Part shown: positions 23,829 to 35,915 of the stretch, piece after piece
Layout: each line of letters begins with the position of its first letter
How positions within the stretch are numbered: position 1 is the stretch's first letter
Assembly (NCBI RefSeq): GCF_015706575.1
Contig: NW_024037068.1
Location: forward strand, 1,798,001 to 1,862,000
Source of the DNA: Patiria miniata
Taxonomy: Eukaryota > Echinodermata > Asteroidea > Valvatida > Asterinidae
Direction of reading: 5' to 3'
DNA length: 64,000 nucleotides
Translations under genes and position numbers: made by a program
Notes under the pieces: generated by a model
Told to the model about the DNA's origin: nothing
Databases searched by the model: none
What the model saw: only the letters and a program-made list of their open reading frames with translations

Positions 23829-25046
23829 ATTTATATCACCCCGACGCCAAAAAAAATGATGGGTAACATGTATTCCTTGCAATGTGAACGAAAACAATTG
23901 TCTCCTCTTTTACACCGACGGGAGAAGCCTTTTATATGAGCAAGTGCCCCTTTTCGGTACCCCCCCCCCCCCGTTTGAAAAGCGTTCCGCTGCTGCTGTC
24001 ACAAGAAGTGAAACTTCGTTTTTATCTCTGGTTTGGCTTCTGGTCTGGAATCATTTTTTTTACGCTGACAACGTGAAAACCAAATTGCAGTGTACGAAAA
24101 CGTTTCTGATTACAAGTGTATAGAAATATAATATCTAAATATTTTTGTTGTAAGTGGGACATAAATTTAGCCGGAGTTCAATCAAGGTATTAAGAAATCG
24201 CCCGAAGCTGATGATGAAACCAAACATTGGGAAATGCGTTTAAAGTCTGATTCCGGGATCGTAGTTTGTGGACAGAAACCACGAGGTGAGAGCCCTTGAT
24301 ACCGCGTACACAGTATTTATACACGATAAACGGCCACAATTTGGCGGTAGCAAAGTACACGAATAAAAATAACTTGGTACCATAATTCACCGCATATATA
24401 ATTTCGCACAGTGTTATGAGCCTTCGACTCTTCTCTTGAGGGACTCGAGTCGAATCGAGTTATTTGTTCGCCGTGATTCGAGTCGGGTTGGGACTCGAAT
24501 TTAGCGGCTTCACCAACAACTGTGACTCAGTCAGATTCGAGTCGAGTCATTAACTTGAGTCATTACAACTCTGCTCCAGCCTCGAACTCGCCCAAATTGA
24601 CTCAAAACTCGGACTCGACTCAAGCGACTTGACCGTAACACGGTTCATCGTCACTATCAGCATGGGCATCTCCAGAATTTTTCCTAGAGGGGGGCAAAGC
24701 ATTTTTCCCCCCTCAAAATCCCTATTTTTCCCCAGCATTTTCCAGATTGATCATTTTTGGAGGGTTGGCAGGGATATTTGCTCCGACAACCCATTAAATT
24801 AGCAACAACATGATTTCACCCCTCTTTTTCTTTTTCCCCCCTTTTTTTGGCTCATCCGACGCCCATTAATATCAGCATCATCAGCTTTCACTTAGTGCAT
24901 GTAACTTATGGTTCAGATTAACGGAACCTCTGGGCTATTTTTTTTCGACGCTTGCTCTCTCTCTGTCCATAGTTTTCATCCACCATGCATTTTCAATATT
25001 CTCTTATAGACTACTGAAGTTGACTGAACTGACCCCTCTTGAAGTG
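23829..25046. other. Intergenic, with a GACTCGAGTC-type degenerate repeat at 24430-24640
   Basis: Between 24430 and 24640 variants of ACTCGAGTCG and its complement recur many times, forming an irregular inverted-repeat mosaic. A C12-like run lies near 23960. No coding sequence recognised; 24945-25125 matches repeat R2 (480-830). Confidence 0.45.
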
Positions 25047-26376
25047 TGACGTCATGACAATGCCAGGGGTAAGTAGTAAACAAGTCAGTAAACAAATTAA
25101 AGTCTATCCCAGGCAGGTTCAGTCTTTAAGTTTAAGCAAGTAAAACAAGTCTAACCAAGTCTAAACCAGCCAGCCAAGCCGAACCAGGCCCAACCAAACC
25201 AAGCCGAGCCAGGCCCAACCCAACCAAGTGCAGGCCAGCCCTGGCTCCCCAAGCCTATAGCCCGGCCCAGCCTAGACGAAAGGCGGTGTTGTATCCGGGG
25301 AGGGGAGTCACTCAACATTGTTTTTTTCTTTTACCCTGATACAACCTGGACCGCTGTCTAGTTTCTCGGATTTGATCGCTTCTGGACCAGATTATTCGTA
25401 CAGTGACGTTATAATGTCAGAATGCAACAACTAAAGCAGTGTGTTTTGGTAACATGGTCGCAATTGGGTGATGTGGTGAACCGCCCATCACCCTTTGGTT
25501 TTGTCAATGTTCTTTGTTCTTGTGTGATTATTTTTCTTGACAATAATTTTCCGCGGCTTTTTTTCAAACGAAACAACGCATGAAGTTCAAAATTGGCATG
25601 AACATCAACCCTGATACAGAGTTGTGCGTACAAATGTGACGTCATGATGACGTCATCAGTCCCAAATTACAAGCGATTTTAGTTCAAATAGTGTTCTTTT
25701 TGTTTAAATCATAACCAAAGAACAAAACAAAGGATGAAAGCTTGATGAACATTTGTGTGTGTGTACGGGAAGTTGCTTGACCAGTTGAGCTCTACTTCCG
25801 TGGTTAACGGAAGATAGGTGAATTCAAAATACCGAAAGAGGCGTAAATATTAAAAACAAAATTAATTTCTTCCAAACAGTTCTGGGGATGACGATGTAAC
25901 CTTGTACAAACATGCACCATTGTGTAACAATTCGACAAAAAATCGTGACGCCAACTTGACGTCATCACACCGAATTATCAGCGATTTAAGTTCAAAATCT
26001 GACATTTTACTTTCAACTATATCTCTCGATTGAATTGATTATCGGGTGTTTTTGTTTTAGTGAGGTGGTAGATATTGTCTTGGGCAATATGTTGGATTTC
26101 CGTGCAAACAATCGCTTGAACTTTACTTCCAAGTTTGCCGGAGGTACAATGATAAATGTATAAAACTGGAAACGGAAGCATTTTACTACAGTAGTACAAA
26201 TTATAGAAGGTGTTTAGTGGGAAATGGAAAAATCTAATTTTTTTAAAATGACGTCATCCCCCGAAACGACGCCCTCTAGCGGCAGATCAAAGACAGTTGA
26301 TATTTTGAAATTTGAAAACCCTATGTCCAAATTTTACCAAACTACCCACAAACATTGTTTTACAATGATGACGTCA
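25047..26376. promoter_or_regulatory. Cluster of six exact CRE octamers (TGACGTCA)
   Basis: The palindromic octamer TGACGTCA occurs at 25047, 25637, 25648, 25957, 26249 and 26369. Several lie in loosely repeated sequence (GACGTCATC followed by AATTA and GCGATTT at 25650 and 25960), so the cluster probably arose by spread of a repeat. The octamer is the established binding site for CREB/ATF bZIP factors. No adjacent promoter or gene is visible, so regulatory use is only a possibility. Confidence 0.4.
25130..25265. repeat. CCAAGCC/CCAACC degenerate tandem repeat
   Basis: Short units such as CCAAGCCGAACCAGGCCCAA repeat irregularly for about 130 bp. Strongly strand-asymmetric (few G on the plus strand in places). 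No function inferred. Confidence 0.6.
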
Positions 26377-26689
26377 TCCGACATCAGGAAGTTATTGTAG
26401 GGAGACGTTGTAATCATCAATGTTTTGCGTTTTTAAATTAAAATCCTTCGTTTGCGCATGAGCTCCGTGCACAAGTACCCCTTCAACGGCCAGAAACAAG
26501 GTGTAAATAACATGTGATTTGCAATTTATCGTTCCGTAAACGCACTTGTTCAAATTAATGAATGCTTCAATGCGAAAAAAAATTTGAATTTTTATAGTTG
26601 TGTGTGTGTTTTTTTTTTTGCATAAACATAATTATTTACAACCGAGTTGGTGTCTAACAAAACTGTTCAATGCCCCCATCACCCTGCGA

Positions 26690-26990
26690 TTGTTACAAAG
26701 ACAAACGCATACTTCCAGTATAGTCCATCATTTGTAATTTGTGCATTTTGTTCGTTTGAAGCAACAAAAGTGTTAAAAATCTAAAGAAGGGTGCTGAACA
26801 ACTAACCTGATGAAGTTTTAGCTCAGCTTCAGCTGTACATTTTGAGATAAACAGCATTCTAAGAACTCGATTTCGAATCAAACGTTGCTGAATCATGTTT
26901 TGAATTGGGCCTGAATTCAGCGTCCGAAACACGTTCTCTCTGAGCCGTTTGCAGCTACACAATGTCGCGCAGCAATCCGACGCAGCTTTC
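26690..26990. repeat. Dispersed repeat R1, inverted copy
   Basis: TTTGTTCGTTTGAAGCAACA and surrounding sequence are the reverse complement of 1-175 and 8770-8985, with about 80-90% similarity by eye. Confidence 0.7.
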
Positions 26991-27463
26991 TTCCTGTATC
27001 CTCATTCGATACCGCAATTGGCTAGTAATGGATTTTTATCGTGTATTTGGTGTTGTTATTCACAACGTGCAGTACGTGTTTTCGCCATCATTCTTCCACG
27101 CCTTCTCGAAAATACACATTTCCTTTCCAATTTGTTCATATTAATATGAAATATGATACTGCATGTTGTCTTGATAAGATCGTAACAGTTTAATTAAATG
27201 AATCGTGTTTCCGTAACTCACGCCACGCTCGCGCTGCGACGAATTGACTCTGTTTTTTTACCCCAGACGCCGCATACCAAACCAAACGCTAATGTATCGC
27301 ACATGCAGGCACCAGACTATTCCTCATTTGCGTACGTGTTCAAAAATCTTGCACATGCAAATGATCCAGTACCAGGGTGAGAGAGCAGGTAGTGATGGGC
27401 GCGTACTTCTCGACACCCTGGGGACAGAGTTGAGTTTAGTCCCCTTACTCTCTTTCAACTAAG
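26991..27463. other. Intergenic, nothing recognised
   Basis: Short open frames on both strands without domains. Confidence 0.35.
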
Positions 27464-27773
27464 GCCAAGTTCGCGCAAGGACTATAGTTGACCAATGGTT
27501 AACTAACGTTTGCCCGAACTCTGTCTAGTCGACGGTGGTTGACTACGCTAGTCGACTATTTGGAACCAGCCTACTGGGGTTGGTTGCTTCGCTGGTAACC
27601 AGTAGCCGCGCGCATTCATAACGATAGTAGAGAGCCAGGATCCAGAAGCTTTGCGATGACATTTTGCCCAGCGTTTGACTAGAGACGTTCGCACAATACT
27701 ATCAGTGCGCAGGCGTAAGGTACGTCACAAATCAACCACTAGTCGACTAATGGTCCTTGCCCGAACTTGGCCC
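27464..27773. mobile_element. 310-bp MITE
   Basis: GGCCAAGTTCGCGCAAGGAC at the left is mirrored by GTCCTTGCCCGAACTTGGCC at the right. The inverted similarity continues inward through the GTCGACTAGT-type motifs. The TSD is unclear (TAA against CAA). Confidence 0.65.
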
Positions 27774-30422
27774 AAGTATGTTTGTCAACAATAATAACGT
27801 CAGTTACTTTTTGGATAGTTGCAAATGATGGATTACAGCTTTAATGTTGAGTTAACCGGGTCGTCTCAAAACCAAAAACAAATCGCCCCCCCCCCAAACC
27901 CCCAAAAATCCGAAAGCGGTGTAACCGAAACCCTTACGCAAAGATGTTATCTTTGTATCTGTCTCGGCCGACCACCGCTGGAAATTTATACAAAAATACC
28001 CTTTTCTTGAAAATGTCTTCACACCAGGTGCCATAATTTTACAGGATGCTTTAGACTGTCATTTACCAACATCCTAGTAAGGTATTTCGTAAAAACTTGG
28101 TAGTTTTATTTTTCAATGTTTGCAAATATTGTATTCCTATTAAGTACTTTCTACTTTTGAATTTATTAAGTTCGAAAGCCAGCGGCACCTATGCATGTGC
28201 TTTAGCGACAGTGCAGTTTATGAATAACTATGTCAACAGCATCCCCCTCCCCCCCCCGAAAAGCCAAAAAAAAAATAATAAGCGGAGAAAACAGAGGAAA
28301 AAAGGAAAGAAAAAGAGGTGCAAAGTCATATTGCTGTTAATTTAATGGGTTGGGGGTGGGGAAAAATGTCCCTGCCTACTCTCGAATAATGATAAATCGA
28401 GAATATTTAAGTAAGTACATGGATTTCGGGGGGGGGGGGTGTTTGCCCCCCCCCCCCTCGAGAAATTCGTGGAAAAGGGACTAGGGAATATTGGGTTAGG
28501 GCACATTTAAGTTTGAAAAAAGTTGTGCACAAGTCTATGGAGATGTCTCCCAAATGTCCAATCCACCGTAATTATTATAATTATAATAATAATATATAAT
28601 AGTACGTACATGTACATGTACTGGCATGTCCAGACTAATTGTACATGTACATGTACGTCTTTGGTCAAGTACATGCACGTGTGTATACACGGTTTACAGT
28701 GTGGAACCGTATGCGACCAAAAAAAAACATGGATGGGCCACTTAAAACCAGACTTGGAAAGCCACGGCTTTCGCTATAAACTGTAGGACAGAAAAAGACG
28801 CAATTCATAGCAGAAGTAGTTTAGGGAGACTCTCTGGCACACTTTTGACCTTTGGCATAGAAATATGTAAAGGTCACATAAATATGTAAATATGTATATA
28901 CAGATATAAATATTAATTAAGTGGAGGCCTGAGTTTTCGGCACAGTTTGACCTTTAGTATGGATGGAATGGATAAGGAATAGGTGAGGGTTAGGAACCGA
29001 GTACAGTTTGACCTATTCTATGGGAAAGATTGCATAAGGTATGGGGGGGGGCATATAAAAATTTATATTACATTTTGACCTTAGCTCGAGCAATACTGTA
29101 TAGTTATGTATCTACATGTATATTGCAACTGGTTGCGCGACCCGAACACGGCCAGTTGTGTGGCCGGCAGTAGATAATCCTTGGACAATGGACAGTACCA
29201 CAGCACCGGGTGGTTCGGAAGTGAGCGTCGACCCGAGATAATCCTCAAACAATGGGACTGTAAGCTCGTACGTGCGCTCGCGTGTTGTAAGTGGTTAATA
29301 CCTCGGACAATGGGACTGTTGACACAGGGGGGCCGGAAGTAATAATTGATCACGCCGTGCGGTTCTAAGGCGATCAATATTTCTCGAAAAGGCCTAGGGT
29401 GGCGCACGTGATGTGAGGCATACTTTACAGATGTTGTCGCGAGTTATATCTAGGGATATCGTCCCTAATTATTTTTAACCTCTGCGTTTCGTACGTAACA
29501 AAACAAAAAGTCAACAAAACTGTCGTACTACCGATCATTCGGTCATTTTTAAACCGTGGAGAAATAGTATAATGACATCATAGAGCTACTACTACTGTAT
29601 ACATTACACCCGTCCGATCAGATAGCGCACAAGTTTCCTTAATCCATGAAGGCTAAATGATCGATTAGGCTCTATATCTTTAAGTCTGCAGATGCGCGTG
29701 CAATTCGGAATGAATTTGGTTTAAAAAGCGTCATTATAGCCGCAACAAAACGTGTAGGCATGTGCTTTTTAAAGGGAACTACGGCCTGGAAAGTGCCCGA
29801 TTGAGCAACACCGTTGAATGATGTTTATCGGAAAAGAGTATTGTATAACACAACCATCCTTTACAATTGTGCATTTTGTAAAATTTCGTACTAGAACGAC
29901 CCCACCCTAAAAAAAAAACCCAAGCTATAACTTATCCACAGGAAAAATGGTGCCCCTTTAACGATGTCTGTACAGAAATGCATCGAACCCTAGTTGTAAT
30001 TGTACCACCGTGCCGGATTTGTTTACAAAATCAAGGATTACTGGGTTTGTTAAAGCACTTACGACTATTTTACGGGGACTATTTACAGGGCGTGTCCAAA
30101 CACTAATTTTATGACTGACAGTAGGCTTTTCCGATTGTTTAACTGTAAGACAACACCAGAGAAAGAAAAAATACAACTGCAGAAAGTGTTTACATGATAA
30201 CATTATTGCTTTATTGGCGTCATTTCTCATTGAAACACTCGTGTTTTTATTTGTCTGTCCCAATGTTTTTCTTCTCAATTATATCGTCATTGTAACGTTG
30301 ACTAGTCTTTGATCATCACTGTCTTCCTCGCTGACGTCTTCTTTATCTTGATGGACAGTCCGTCAAATTTCATCTGGTGGTTATAGGCATAATTCTGCCG
30401 AGAGCCTTTTGTACGTCGATCC
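27774..30422. other. Intergenic with simple and tandem repeats
   Basis: 27790-27840 resembles part of the 8.4-9.5 kb element in reverse. A G11 and C13 pair at about 28428-28457 can form a G/C hairpin. 28560-28690 carries ATT repeats and ACATGTAC runs. 29160-29330 contains three diverged copies of a unit with GATAATCC...ACAATGGGACTG. No convincing gene. Confidence 0.4.
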
Positions 30423-30914
30423 CTAAATGATTTTTTCTTCGAGATTGTCCACAATATCTTGACGAGCATCGTTGTCTTTCAGATGTAGGTAGCTTGAAAG
30501 AAAATCCTTGTACTTATTGAAAAAGATTCGCTTGACTGCCCAGAGGGTCTTCCTATCGGCCTTTTCCTTGGCCTGATCTTCACCCATACCCTCGTTGATG
30601 TACTTTTCATGTTTTTCGCTCCACATTTCATGAGTCGCTTCTTTGGACTCTTCCAACCAGTCTCGAAAAGTAGCATTGTCTTCTAATTCAGAACTAGACT
30701 CATCTTCATCGTCATCTTCTACCTCCGAGTCCATTTCCAAGTCCGATTTATCCACGTCAGGATGTTCAGATTGAATAACCTCAATTTCAAAATCATCGTT
30801 AACCCCATTCATTTTAGATTCATCTTCAGCATGTCTCAAAAGGTTATATCTTCGTTCAAAGCTTTTATCACACTGGTCACAAACATGGGGTTTGACCGCA
30901 GAAATAGTATTCAT
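30423..30914 (-). CDS. Small C2H2 zinc-finger protein of a multicopy invertebrate type
   Basis: A 163-codon uninterrupted frame with an ATG start at 30914. Residues 11-28 form a C2H2 finger (CDQCDKSFERRYNLLRH). An acidic linker rich in Asp, Glu and Ser follows (about residues 36-80). The C-terminal half is Lys/Glu/Asp-rich and predicted helical (about 85-160), with Trp and Tyr spaced as in W...Y...G..E.A...K repeats. I recall this finger plus acidic linker plus helical tail architecture from many-copy uncharacterised proteins in marine invertebrates, but cannot name a family. A TATATATT lies about 50-60 bp upstream of the start on the same strand. Single exon; no inverted repeats were found around it. 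DNA binding is inferred from the finger only. Confidence 0.6.
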   Translation of the reverse strand: MNTISAVKPHVCDQCDKSFERRYNLLRHAEDESKMNGVNDDFEIEVIQSEHPDVDKSDLEMDSEVEDDDEDESSSELEDNATFRDWLEESKEATHEMWSEKHEKYINEGMGEDQAKEKADRKTLWAVKRIFFNKYKDFLSSYLHLKDNDARQDIVDNLEEKII

Positions 30915-31146
30915 GTTGAAGTTATAAAGGTTGAATCACAAATGACAAGAAATGGATGAATTGGTTCAATATATATTGTGCCAAGACCTGTCATGCGATG
31001 TTTGAGCTAATTCGCACATTCCTGCGCATGCTCCCTGTGTGCCTGTGCGCTCTTTGTCTTCATGTTGCTCATTACGCTGCTTATCCTGCGTATTTGACTC
31101 AATTCTGTGCTCATTGTACTTATTTCCTACTCTTTTGATTACTCAT

Positions 31147-31419
31147 TTACTCATTTATAGTAGTAGGCAGTAGATAATCCTTGTCAACGATGACATCTTC
31201 CTCAAAAGTACAGACACTGACAAATACACTTCCGCTTAAAGGGAGAATGTGATTACAACCAAACTCCCGAGACACATTGGGTTTATAGACATTTACAGTT
31301 TGTAGGACAGAATTTGTCGTTGGAATGACGAAACTGGAATTGCATACGTTGTGAACGTCTGCAGATTGAAATAAATACAAACAATTCAGCGTTATTGATA
31401 CAATTATTAAGAAAAACAT
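31147..31419 (-). CDS. Hypothetical 90-residue ORF with signal-like N-terminus
   Basis: ATG start at 31419; the first 20 residues (MFFLIIVSITLNCLYLFQSA) are hydrophobic like a signal peptide. The rest has three Cys and no recognised domain. The last codons overlap a short repeat shared with 29160-29185 (GCAGTAGATAATCCTTG). May be chance. Confidence 0.2.
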   Translation of the reverse strand: MFFLIIVSITLNCLYLFQSADVHNVCNSSFVIPTTNSVLQTVNVYKPNVSREFGCNHILPLSGSVFVSVCTFEEDVIVDKDYLLPTTINE

Positions 31420-32068
31420 AACGATGCCTTCTAGTCACGAAACACTATTTCGTCAATAGCACTCTTTATTGCAAAATCAGTCAGTTGCAAAATCTCTTCC
31501 TTTTTTTAAATGTCTTGTTAATGACAGCAAGCCAGACAATATAATTTCACGGCTTGTTTAGTACATGTACGAGTACGATCTTCGATCCAAGTAAGCTTTT
31601 GGATAATAGTTTGGTAGGTGTGATGTATCTGTAAAAGTGGATACCGCCCTCTGGAGTTTACATTAAAGTTGACCTTTCGGGATCACTCTCTTGTTCTCGA
31701 ACGACAAGTTGTCTCGTGTCTTTATCTCCGAAGTTCATGGATTAAGATCCGTTTGTGGCTGCTCGTCAGCAGATTAACTTTAATAATAATAATAATAGTG
31801 GCATCTAATTAAGCGCAACAAGTCCATCACTCAGTGACGCTCATGCCGCTATACAATGAGTAAATATACAAATTACAAAACTAATAAGTGCTAAGTCCAA
31901 GACATACAGTATGAAATTTTTGTATAAATGCAAATGATCCTTATGCCTTTAAGAGTGCCTCTCATCTACGCTTTGCAGCGGCGCTCTACAATCGTCTGCC
32001 CCTCTTAACACTTTCCGTGTTCTGTACCGCGGTTTTGTTCTTCAACGTCTCCCGCTTGTTTCCATCAG
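31420..32068 (+). other. Probable first-intron sequence of the cofilin gene
   Basis: No coding block is seen. An ATAATA run and a repeat-like stretch (AGTGACGCTCATGCCGCTAT) lie near 31785-31860. The 3' end has a pyrimidine-rich tract and the acceptor TTTCCATCAG at 32059-32068. Exon 1, which in this family usually encodes only the first few residues, was not located. Confidence 0.5.
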
Positions 32069-32310
32069 GTGAAAGTTGACGAGGAAGTTAATATCGTCTT
32101 CAACGACATGAAGTTACTTCACGCATACAGATGGGCCATTTTCAAGATCACAGATGAGAAGGTTGTGACTGTGGACACCAAGGCCACGGGGGGTCAAGGC
32201 TTCACCGAGTTTTACGACAGCCTGAAGAAATCGAATCAACCGCGCTACGCCCTCTACAATGTTCCACAGGAATGGGGCGTACATACAGAGCAGTTGGTCT
32301 TCCTCTTCTG
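32069..32310 (+). CDS. ADF/cofilin exon 2
   Basis: The exon starts in phase 0 after TTTCCATCAG and ends in phase 2 at TTCCTCTTCTG before a GTTGGT donor. It encodes about 80 residues of an ADF-homology domain: VKVDEEVNIVFNDMKL, RWAIFKITDEK, then RYALYN and EQLVFLFW. These match the core beta-sheet of cofilins. Cofilin binds and severs F-actin in the cytoplasm. Exon 2 lies outside the tandem duplication, so either downstream terminal exon could splice to it: both start with one base that completes the Trp codon (TG+G). Codons here show no disabling change. Length with either terminal exon would be about 135-140 residues, usual for the family. Confidence 0.88.
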
Positions 32311-33313
32311 GTTGGTAAATTCACGTGTTTCTTGGCTTTACAAAACGTTTTCAGCATCGTTTTGCTTAATAATTTATTCTTTAAGTTTTGGAAGCCTAGC
32401 GGCACATAAGCCGTTACAATTGTGAGGTTTTTTTCTCCATTTGTATTAAGTTAAAAGTTCTAATCCTTGTGTCTTAGGAATAACCATGCAGCCTTTAGCT
32501 TCCGTCCTCATGCCACTTTGTTATTCGAATTTCTTTGGAGCACGGCGTTTGTGCATAAGTCATTCATGTATGGGGCCGTCCATAAAGTACGTAGCACGAA
32601 GGGGGAGGGGCTGTTGCGTACACCATGCGAACAGCGGGAGGGGGTCCAAGCCAATGCGTACGCACGCAAACCGAAAATTTGCTTGTAATCAATGGTCATA
32701 AAATCAATGTATTTTCCTCACATTGAATATCAGTATCAGGGCCAGCTTTTATGTATCGAAAACTGTTATAACACAGCACCCTTCAGCCCACCATTTGGAT
32801 TTCTTCCCAGTGCCACCGCCAGTCTATTCCTTTAGAGAGCATTAAACTTCAGAGACCGCGAAATGATTAAACGATATACGGGTCCCTCTTTAGGTTTGGT
32901 TAAGTTCGGTTATAGTCGATTTTTTTTTCATCATTCCAAAAACAACTTCTGCAACCAAGAGCTGACATCTCTTAAATCTAACGACAATATATTTTTTATT
33001 TGACAGTATCGTTTGATAGAAATGCTATCATTCGTACGCATTTTACAGTTCATGCAATGTGAATCAATGCGGTGTTGCACATTCACGGTGCGTCGCGGTG
33101 ATCGCCATCTCCATCTTCATTTTCGTGGTGCATTTTGTCGTCTTCATCATCGTTTTACTCGAAAATATCCCACACAAAATATCAACCTTGCCCCTCTACA
33201 TTTGTTCACGACAAGTTGTTGGTTTTAAATGTCGCTAATAAACAAATAGCTTCAAGTAGCCGGCGAGCATGCATTTCGTAATGCTTCCTTTATTCTAATC
33301 TACATGTACAATG
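32311..33313 (+). other. Cofilin intron 2, first part
   Basis: Noncoding. 32565-32700 contains a stretch (GGGGCCGTCCATAAAGTACG) that looks like a repeat end. Nothing else recognised. Confidence 0.45.
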
Positions 33314-33316
33314 TAA

Positions 33317-34637
33317 AGCCCCTGTCACACTTTTGCGTATCCTAATTCCTTATGATTTCCTTATCAAAAATTTTCAACACGCAGCCGTACTCTCAAAACG
33401 TCGGAATTTTTTGAATACTTTGACTTATGTGCGACGCACATCTAGCGTACAAGTAACGAATTCAGCGCATCCATTGCGTATGAGATGTGTATGAGTTGCG
33501 TATGCAGTGCACAACATTATTTTTCGGGCTGCGAATAGGTCAGTATGCAGTGCGCATGCTGAGCGTATTCCGGACGCACCCGACTTATGCCGACCGCATG
33601 CCTGACGCAATACGTCGGCATTCGCTATGAGTTCGTTCAGCGTGCGTTGTATCTGCGCTGCAAGTACGCTGTGTATACGTCCAATATGGGCGGTTCGTAT
33701 GCTGACGGGGTGCGTGCCTGGAGGTCAGCGTATTACTGCGTATGAACCGCTTATCCCCCACGAACACATAGCGTACTCGTTCCGTGCTCGACCGATGCGG
33801 GACCGATGCGCTGCGTATTTAAAACATATGAACTGCGTAACAGCGTACGCAGCGTAGTTTTGTGCATGCCCAAAACTATCCAGCGTACTGGGCCGTACCA
33901 TGCGTATGCCTGCGTACATAAAACTAACACAAAAAAATGTCAATGCGCAACTCATAAGGAATTAGGATACGCAGAAGTGTGCGTATCCTAATTTCTTCTG
34001 CGTATGAGTTGCGCATTGACATTCGTTTTCATAAGCTGTCGTACGCACAATACGCACCTCATATGCATCTCTATCGTTTTGTGTAGGTTTTATGTACGCA
34101 GATATACGCATGGTACGGCCCAGTACGCAGGATAGTTTTGGGCATGCACAAAACTACGCTGCGTATGCTGTTACGCAGGTCATAAGTTGTAAAAACGCAG
34201 CGCATCGGTCCCGCATCTGTCGGACGCACCCCGTCAGCATATGAGCCGCCTGGATTGGACGTATACATAGCGAACTTGCAGCGCAGATGCAACGCACGCT
34301 GAACGGCGAGCGGCGGAAATGCGGCGGGAATACGCTCAGAAGTGCGTCAAGCATGCGGTCGGCATAAGTCGGGTGCGTCCGGAATACGCTCGGCATGCGC
34401 ACTGCATACTGACCTATTCGCAGCCCGAAAAATAATGTAATGCACTGCATACGCAACCCATACGCATCTCATACGCAATGGATGCGCTGAATTCGTTACT
34501 AGTACGCTAGATGTGCGTCGCACATAAGTCAAAGTGATCAAAACATTTCGACGTTAATTGAGCGTACGGCTGCGTATTGAAATTTTTTGATTAGGAACTC
34601 ATAAGGAATTAGGATACGCAAAGGTGTGACAGGGGCT
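33317..34637. mobile_element. 1.32-kb palindromic element, TAA TSD (Harbinger-like MITE)
   Basis: The ends AGCCCCTGTCACACTTTTGC and GCAAAGGTGTGACAGGGGCT are inverted repeats, flanked by TAA at 33314-33316 and 34638-34640. The whole element is two arms of about 650 bp with a centre near 33980; arm-to-arm identity is high. It is dense in GCGTAT/ATACGC hexamers. Short reading frames on both strands (for example about 33806-33991 and 34154-34456) encode near-identical peptides only because the arms are complementary. A TAA TSD fits PIF/Harbinger. It sits inside cofilin intron 2. Confidence 0.85.
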
Positions 34638-34640
34638 TAA

Positions 34641-35182
34641 AGTGCATATTCATTTACAAACATGATTATTGTACATCGAATTTATATGCATACAGGGTGA
34701 GTAAAAAAAAAGCAGAACCCAAATCCCCAAAATTATATTTCATATTTAAAAAAAAACATGTAGCACCAAAAACAATAATGACCTGGAAGCCAATATCAAA
34801 ACTACTTTTAAATGAAAACAATACTGAAATTGCTCAATACGTTCAAAGAATATCACTATTTAAACGCAATGACCCTAAAACCAGTCAGTTGCTTAAAAAA
34901 TTAACACTTTATTGTGTGTTCTGACTGTTCATTTGGAACAACAAAGAAAATGACAAAGAATACTTGTTTCAACAACTTACTGTCAACAACTGTAGTACAC
35001 AATATCTGCATTAACAACCCTGCTTACTAGGCAAACGATAGATTTATAAAATCCACTTTTTTTTTTTAATTATGGGCCTTCAAAAAGACTTTATTGAATA
35101 TGTTTAACTTTTTCATCCTTTTTAAAGGATTTATCGCTAGTGATGTTTGATTGTGACGAAGATTCTTGAAATCGCATTTTTT
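34641..35182 (+). other. Cofilin intron 2, middle part
   Basis: AT-rich, A- and T-runs, no coding block recognised. Confidence 0.4.
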
Positions 35183-35692
35183 TTGGGGGGGGGGATAAAA
35201 AGTCGGAATTTCGTGCCTACTTACTTTATGGACGGACCACTATGTACAGTTCAACAGGTGGCTCTGGAAATAGTGAAACTGTTACGTTACACAATATGGT
35301 CGCCTGCACGTTTAGTGTAGATGGATTGTGCTGCTTTGATTTATCCCACAGGATCAGGCGCGATGCTAAAAATGGAGGGGTGGGTTGCTTTAGAAATTTT
35401 TACATTGACATAACTATATTTTGAGAAGACGTTTCTCTGTCTTTTTCAAATTTAGTAAGAAATTTACTTGGTAAGTTTTGTTTGTTATGCAACATGTTTG
35501 AACGGCGACCCAGATAGAGTCAGATGATGTCCAACCCCCAACCCCGACCCCTCCCCCGCCCCCACTTCCACTCCCGCTTTTCGAATATCTGATGCTGCTG
35601 CGTCCGACAATGTGCCAAGTGACCCGTAATTTGTGATGGTGATGTACTTTGTTTCATTGTTACAATTCCAACCACATTTCCCTTGATTGCAG

Positions 35693-35855
35693 GTGCCCTG
35701 ACATATTCAGTTTATTCCAAAAAATAACGTACGCATCAAGCGAGGAAACTATCAAACAAGTTTTCAATGGAATACAAGGAGAAATTCAGTCAAACGTGGA
35801 CGACCCTGGATGCGTCAAGGATGACCTAATCAAAGCAGCGAAAAAAGCTGAGTAG
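35693..35855 (+). CDS. ADF/cofilin terminal exon, version A
   Basis: The acceptor CCTTGATTGCAG ends at 35692. One base completes Trp, then 53 codons follow to TAG at 35853-35855. It encodes CPDIFSLFQKITYASSEETI and on through the C-terminal helices to KAAKKAE. The usual cofilin pattern here is a basic K-x-K-M motif followed by YASSK, part of the F-actin contact. Version A has FQKI and YASSE instead, so the contact residues are altered. AATAAA at 36104-36109 is the likely poly(A) signal. Relative to version B it is two codons shorter. It could be an alternative last exon, or the last exon of the original gene. Confidence 0.85.
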
Positions 35856-35915
35856 GGATAATTACACGTGAATTATCATGAATACTACGCTGAATGGGAG
35901 ACTTCGCAGACGATT

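Noticed and set aside
28428..28457. G11/C13 pair as a possible terminator-like hairpin
   Set aside because: No transcript or gene ends here; homopolymer runs are common in this DNA and prone to sequencing error.
33806..34456. Matching peptides encoded on opposite strands
   Set aside because: Explained by the palindromic arms of the 33317-34637 element, not by paired genes.
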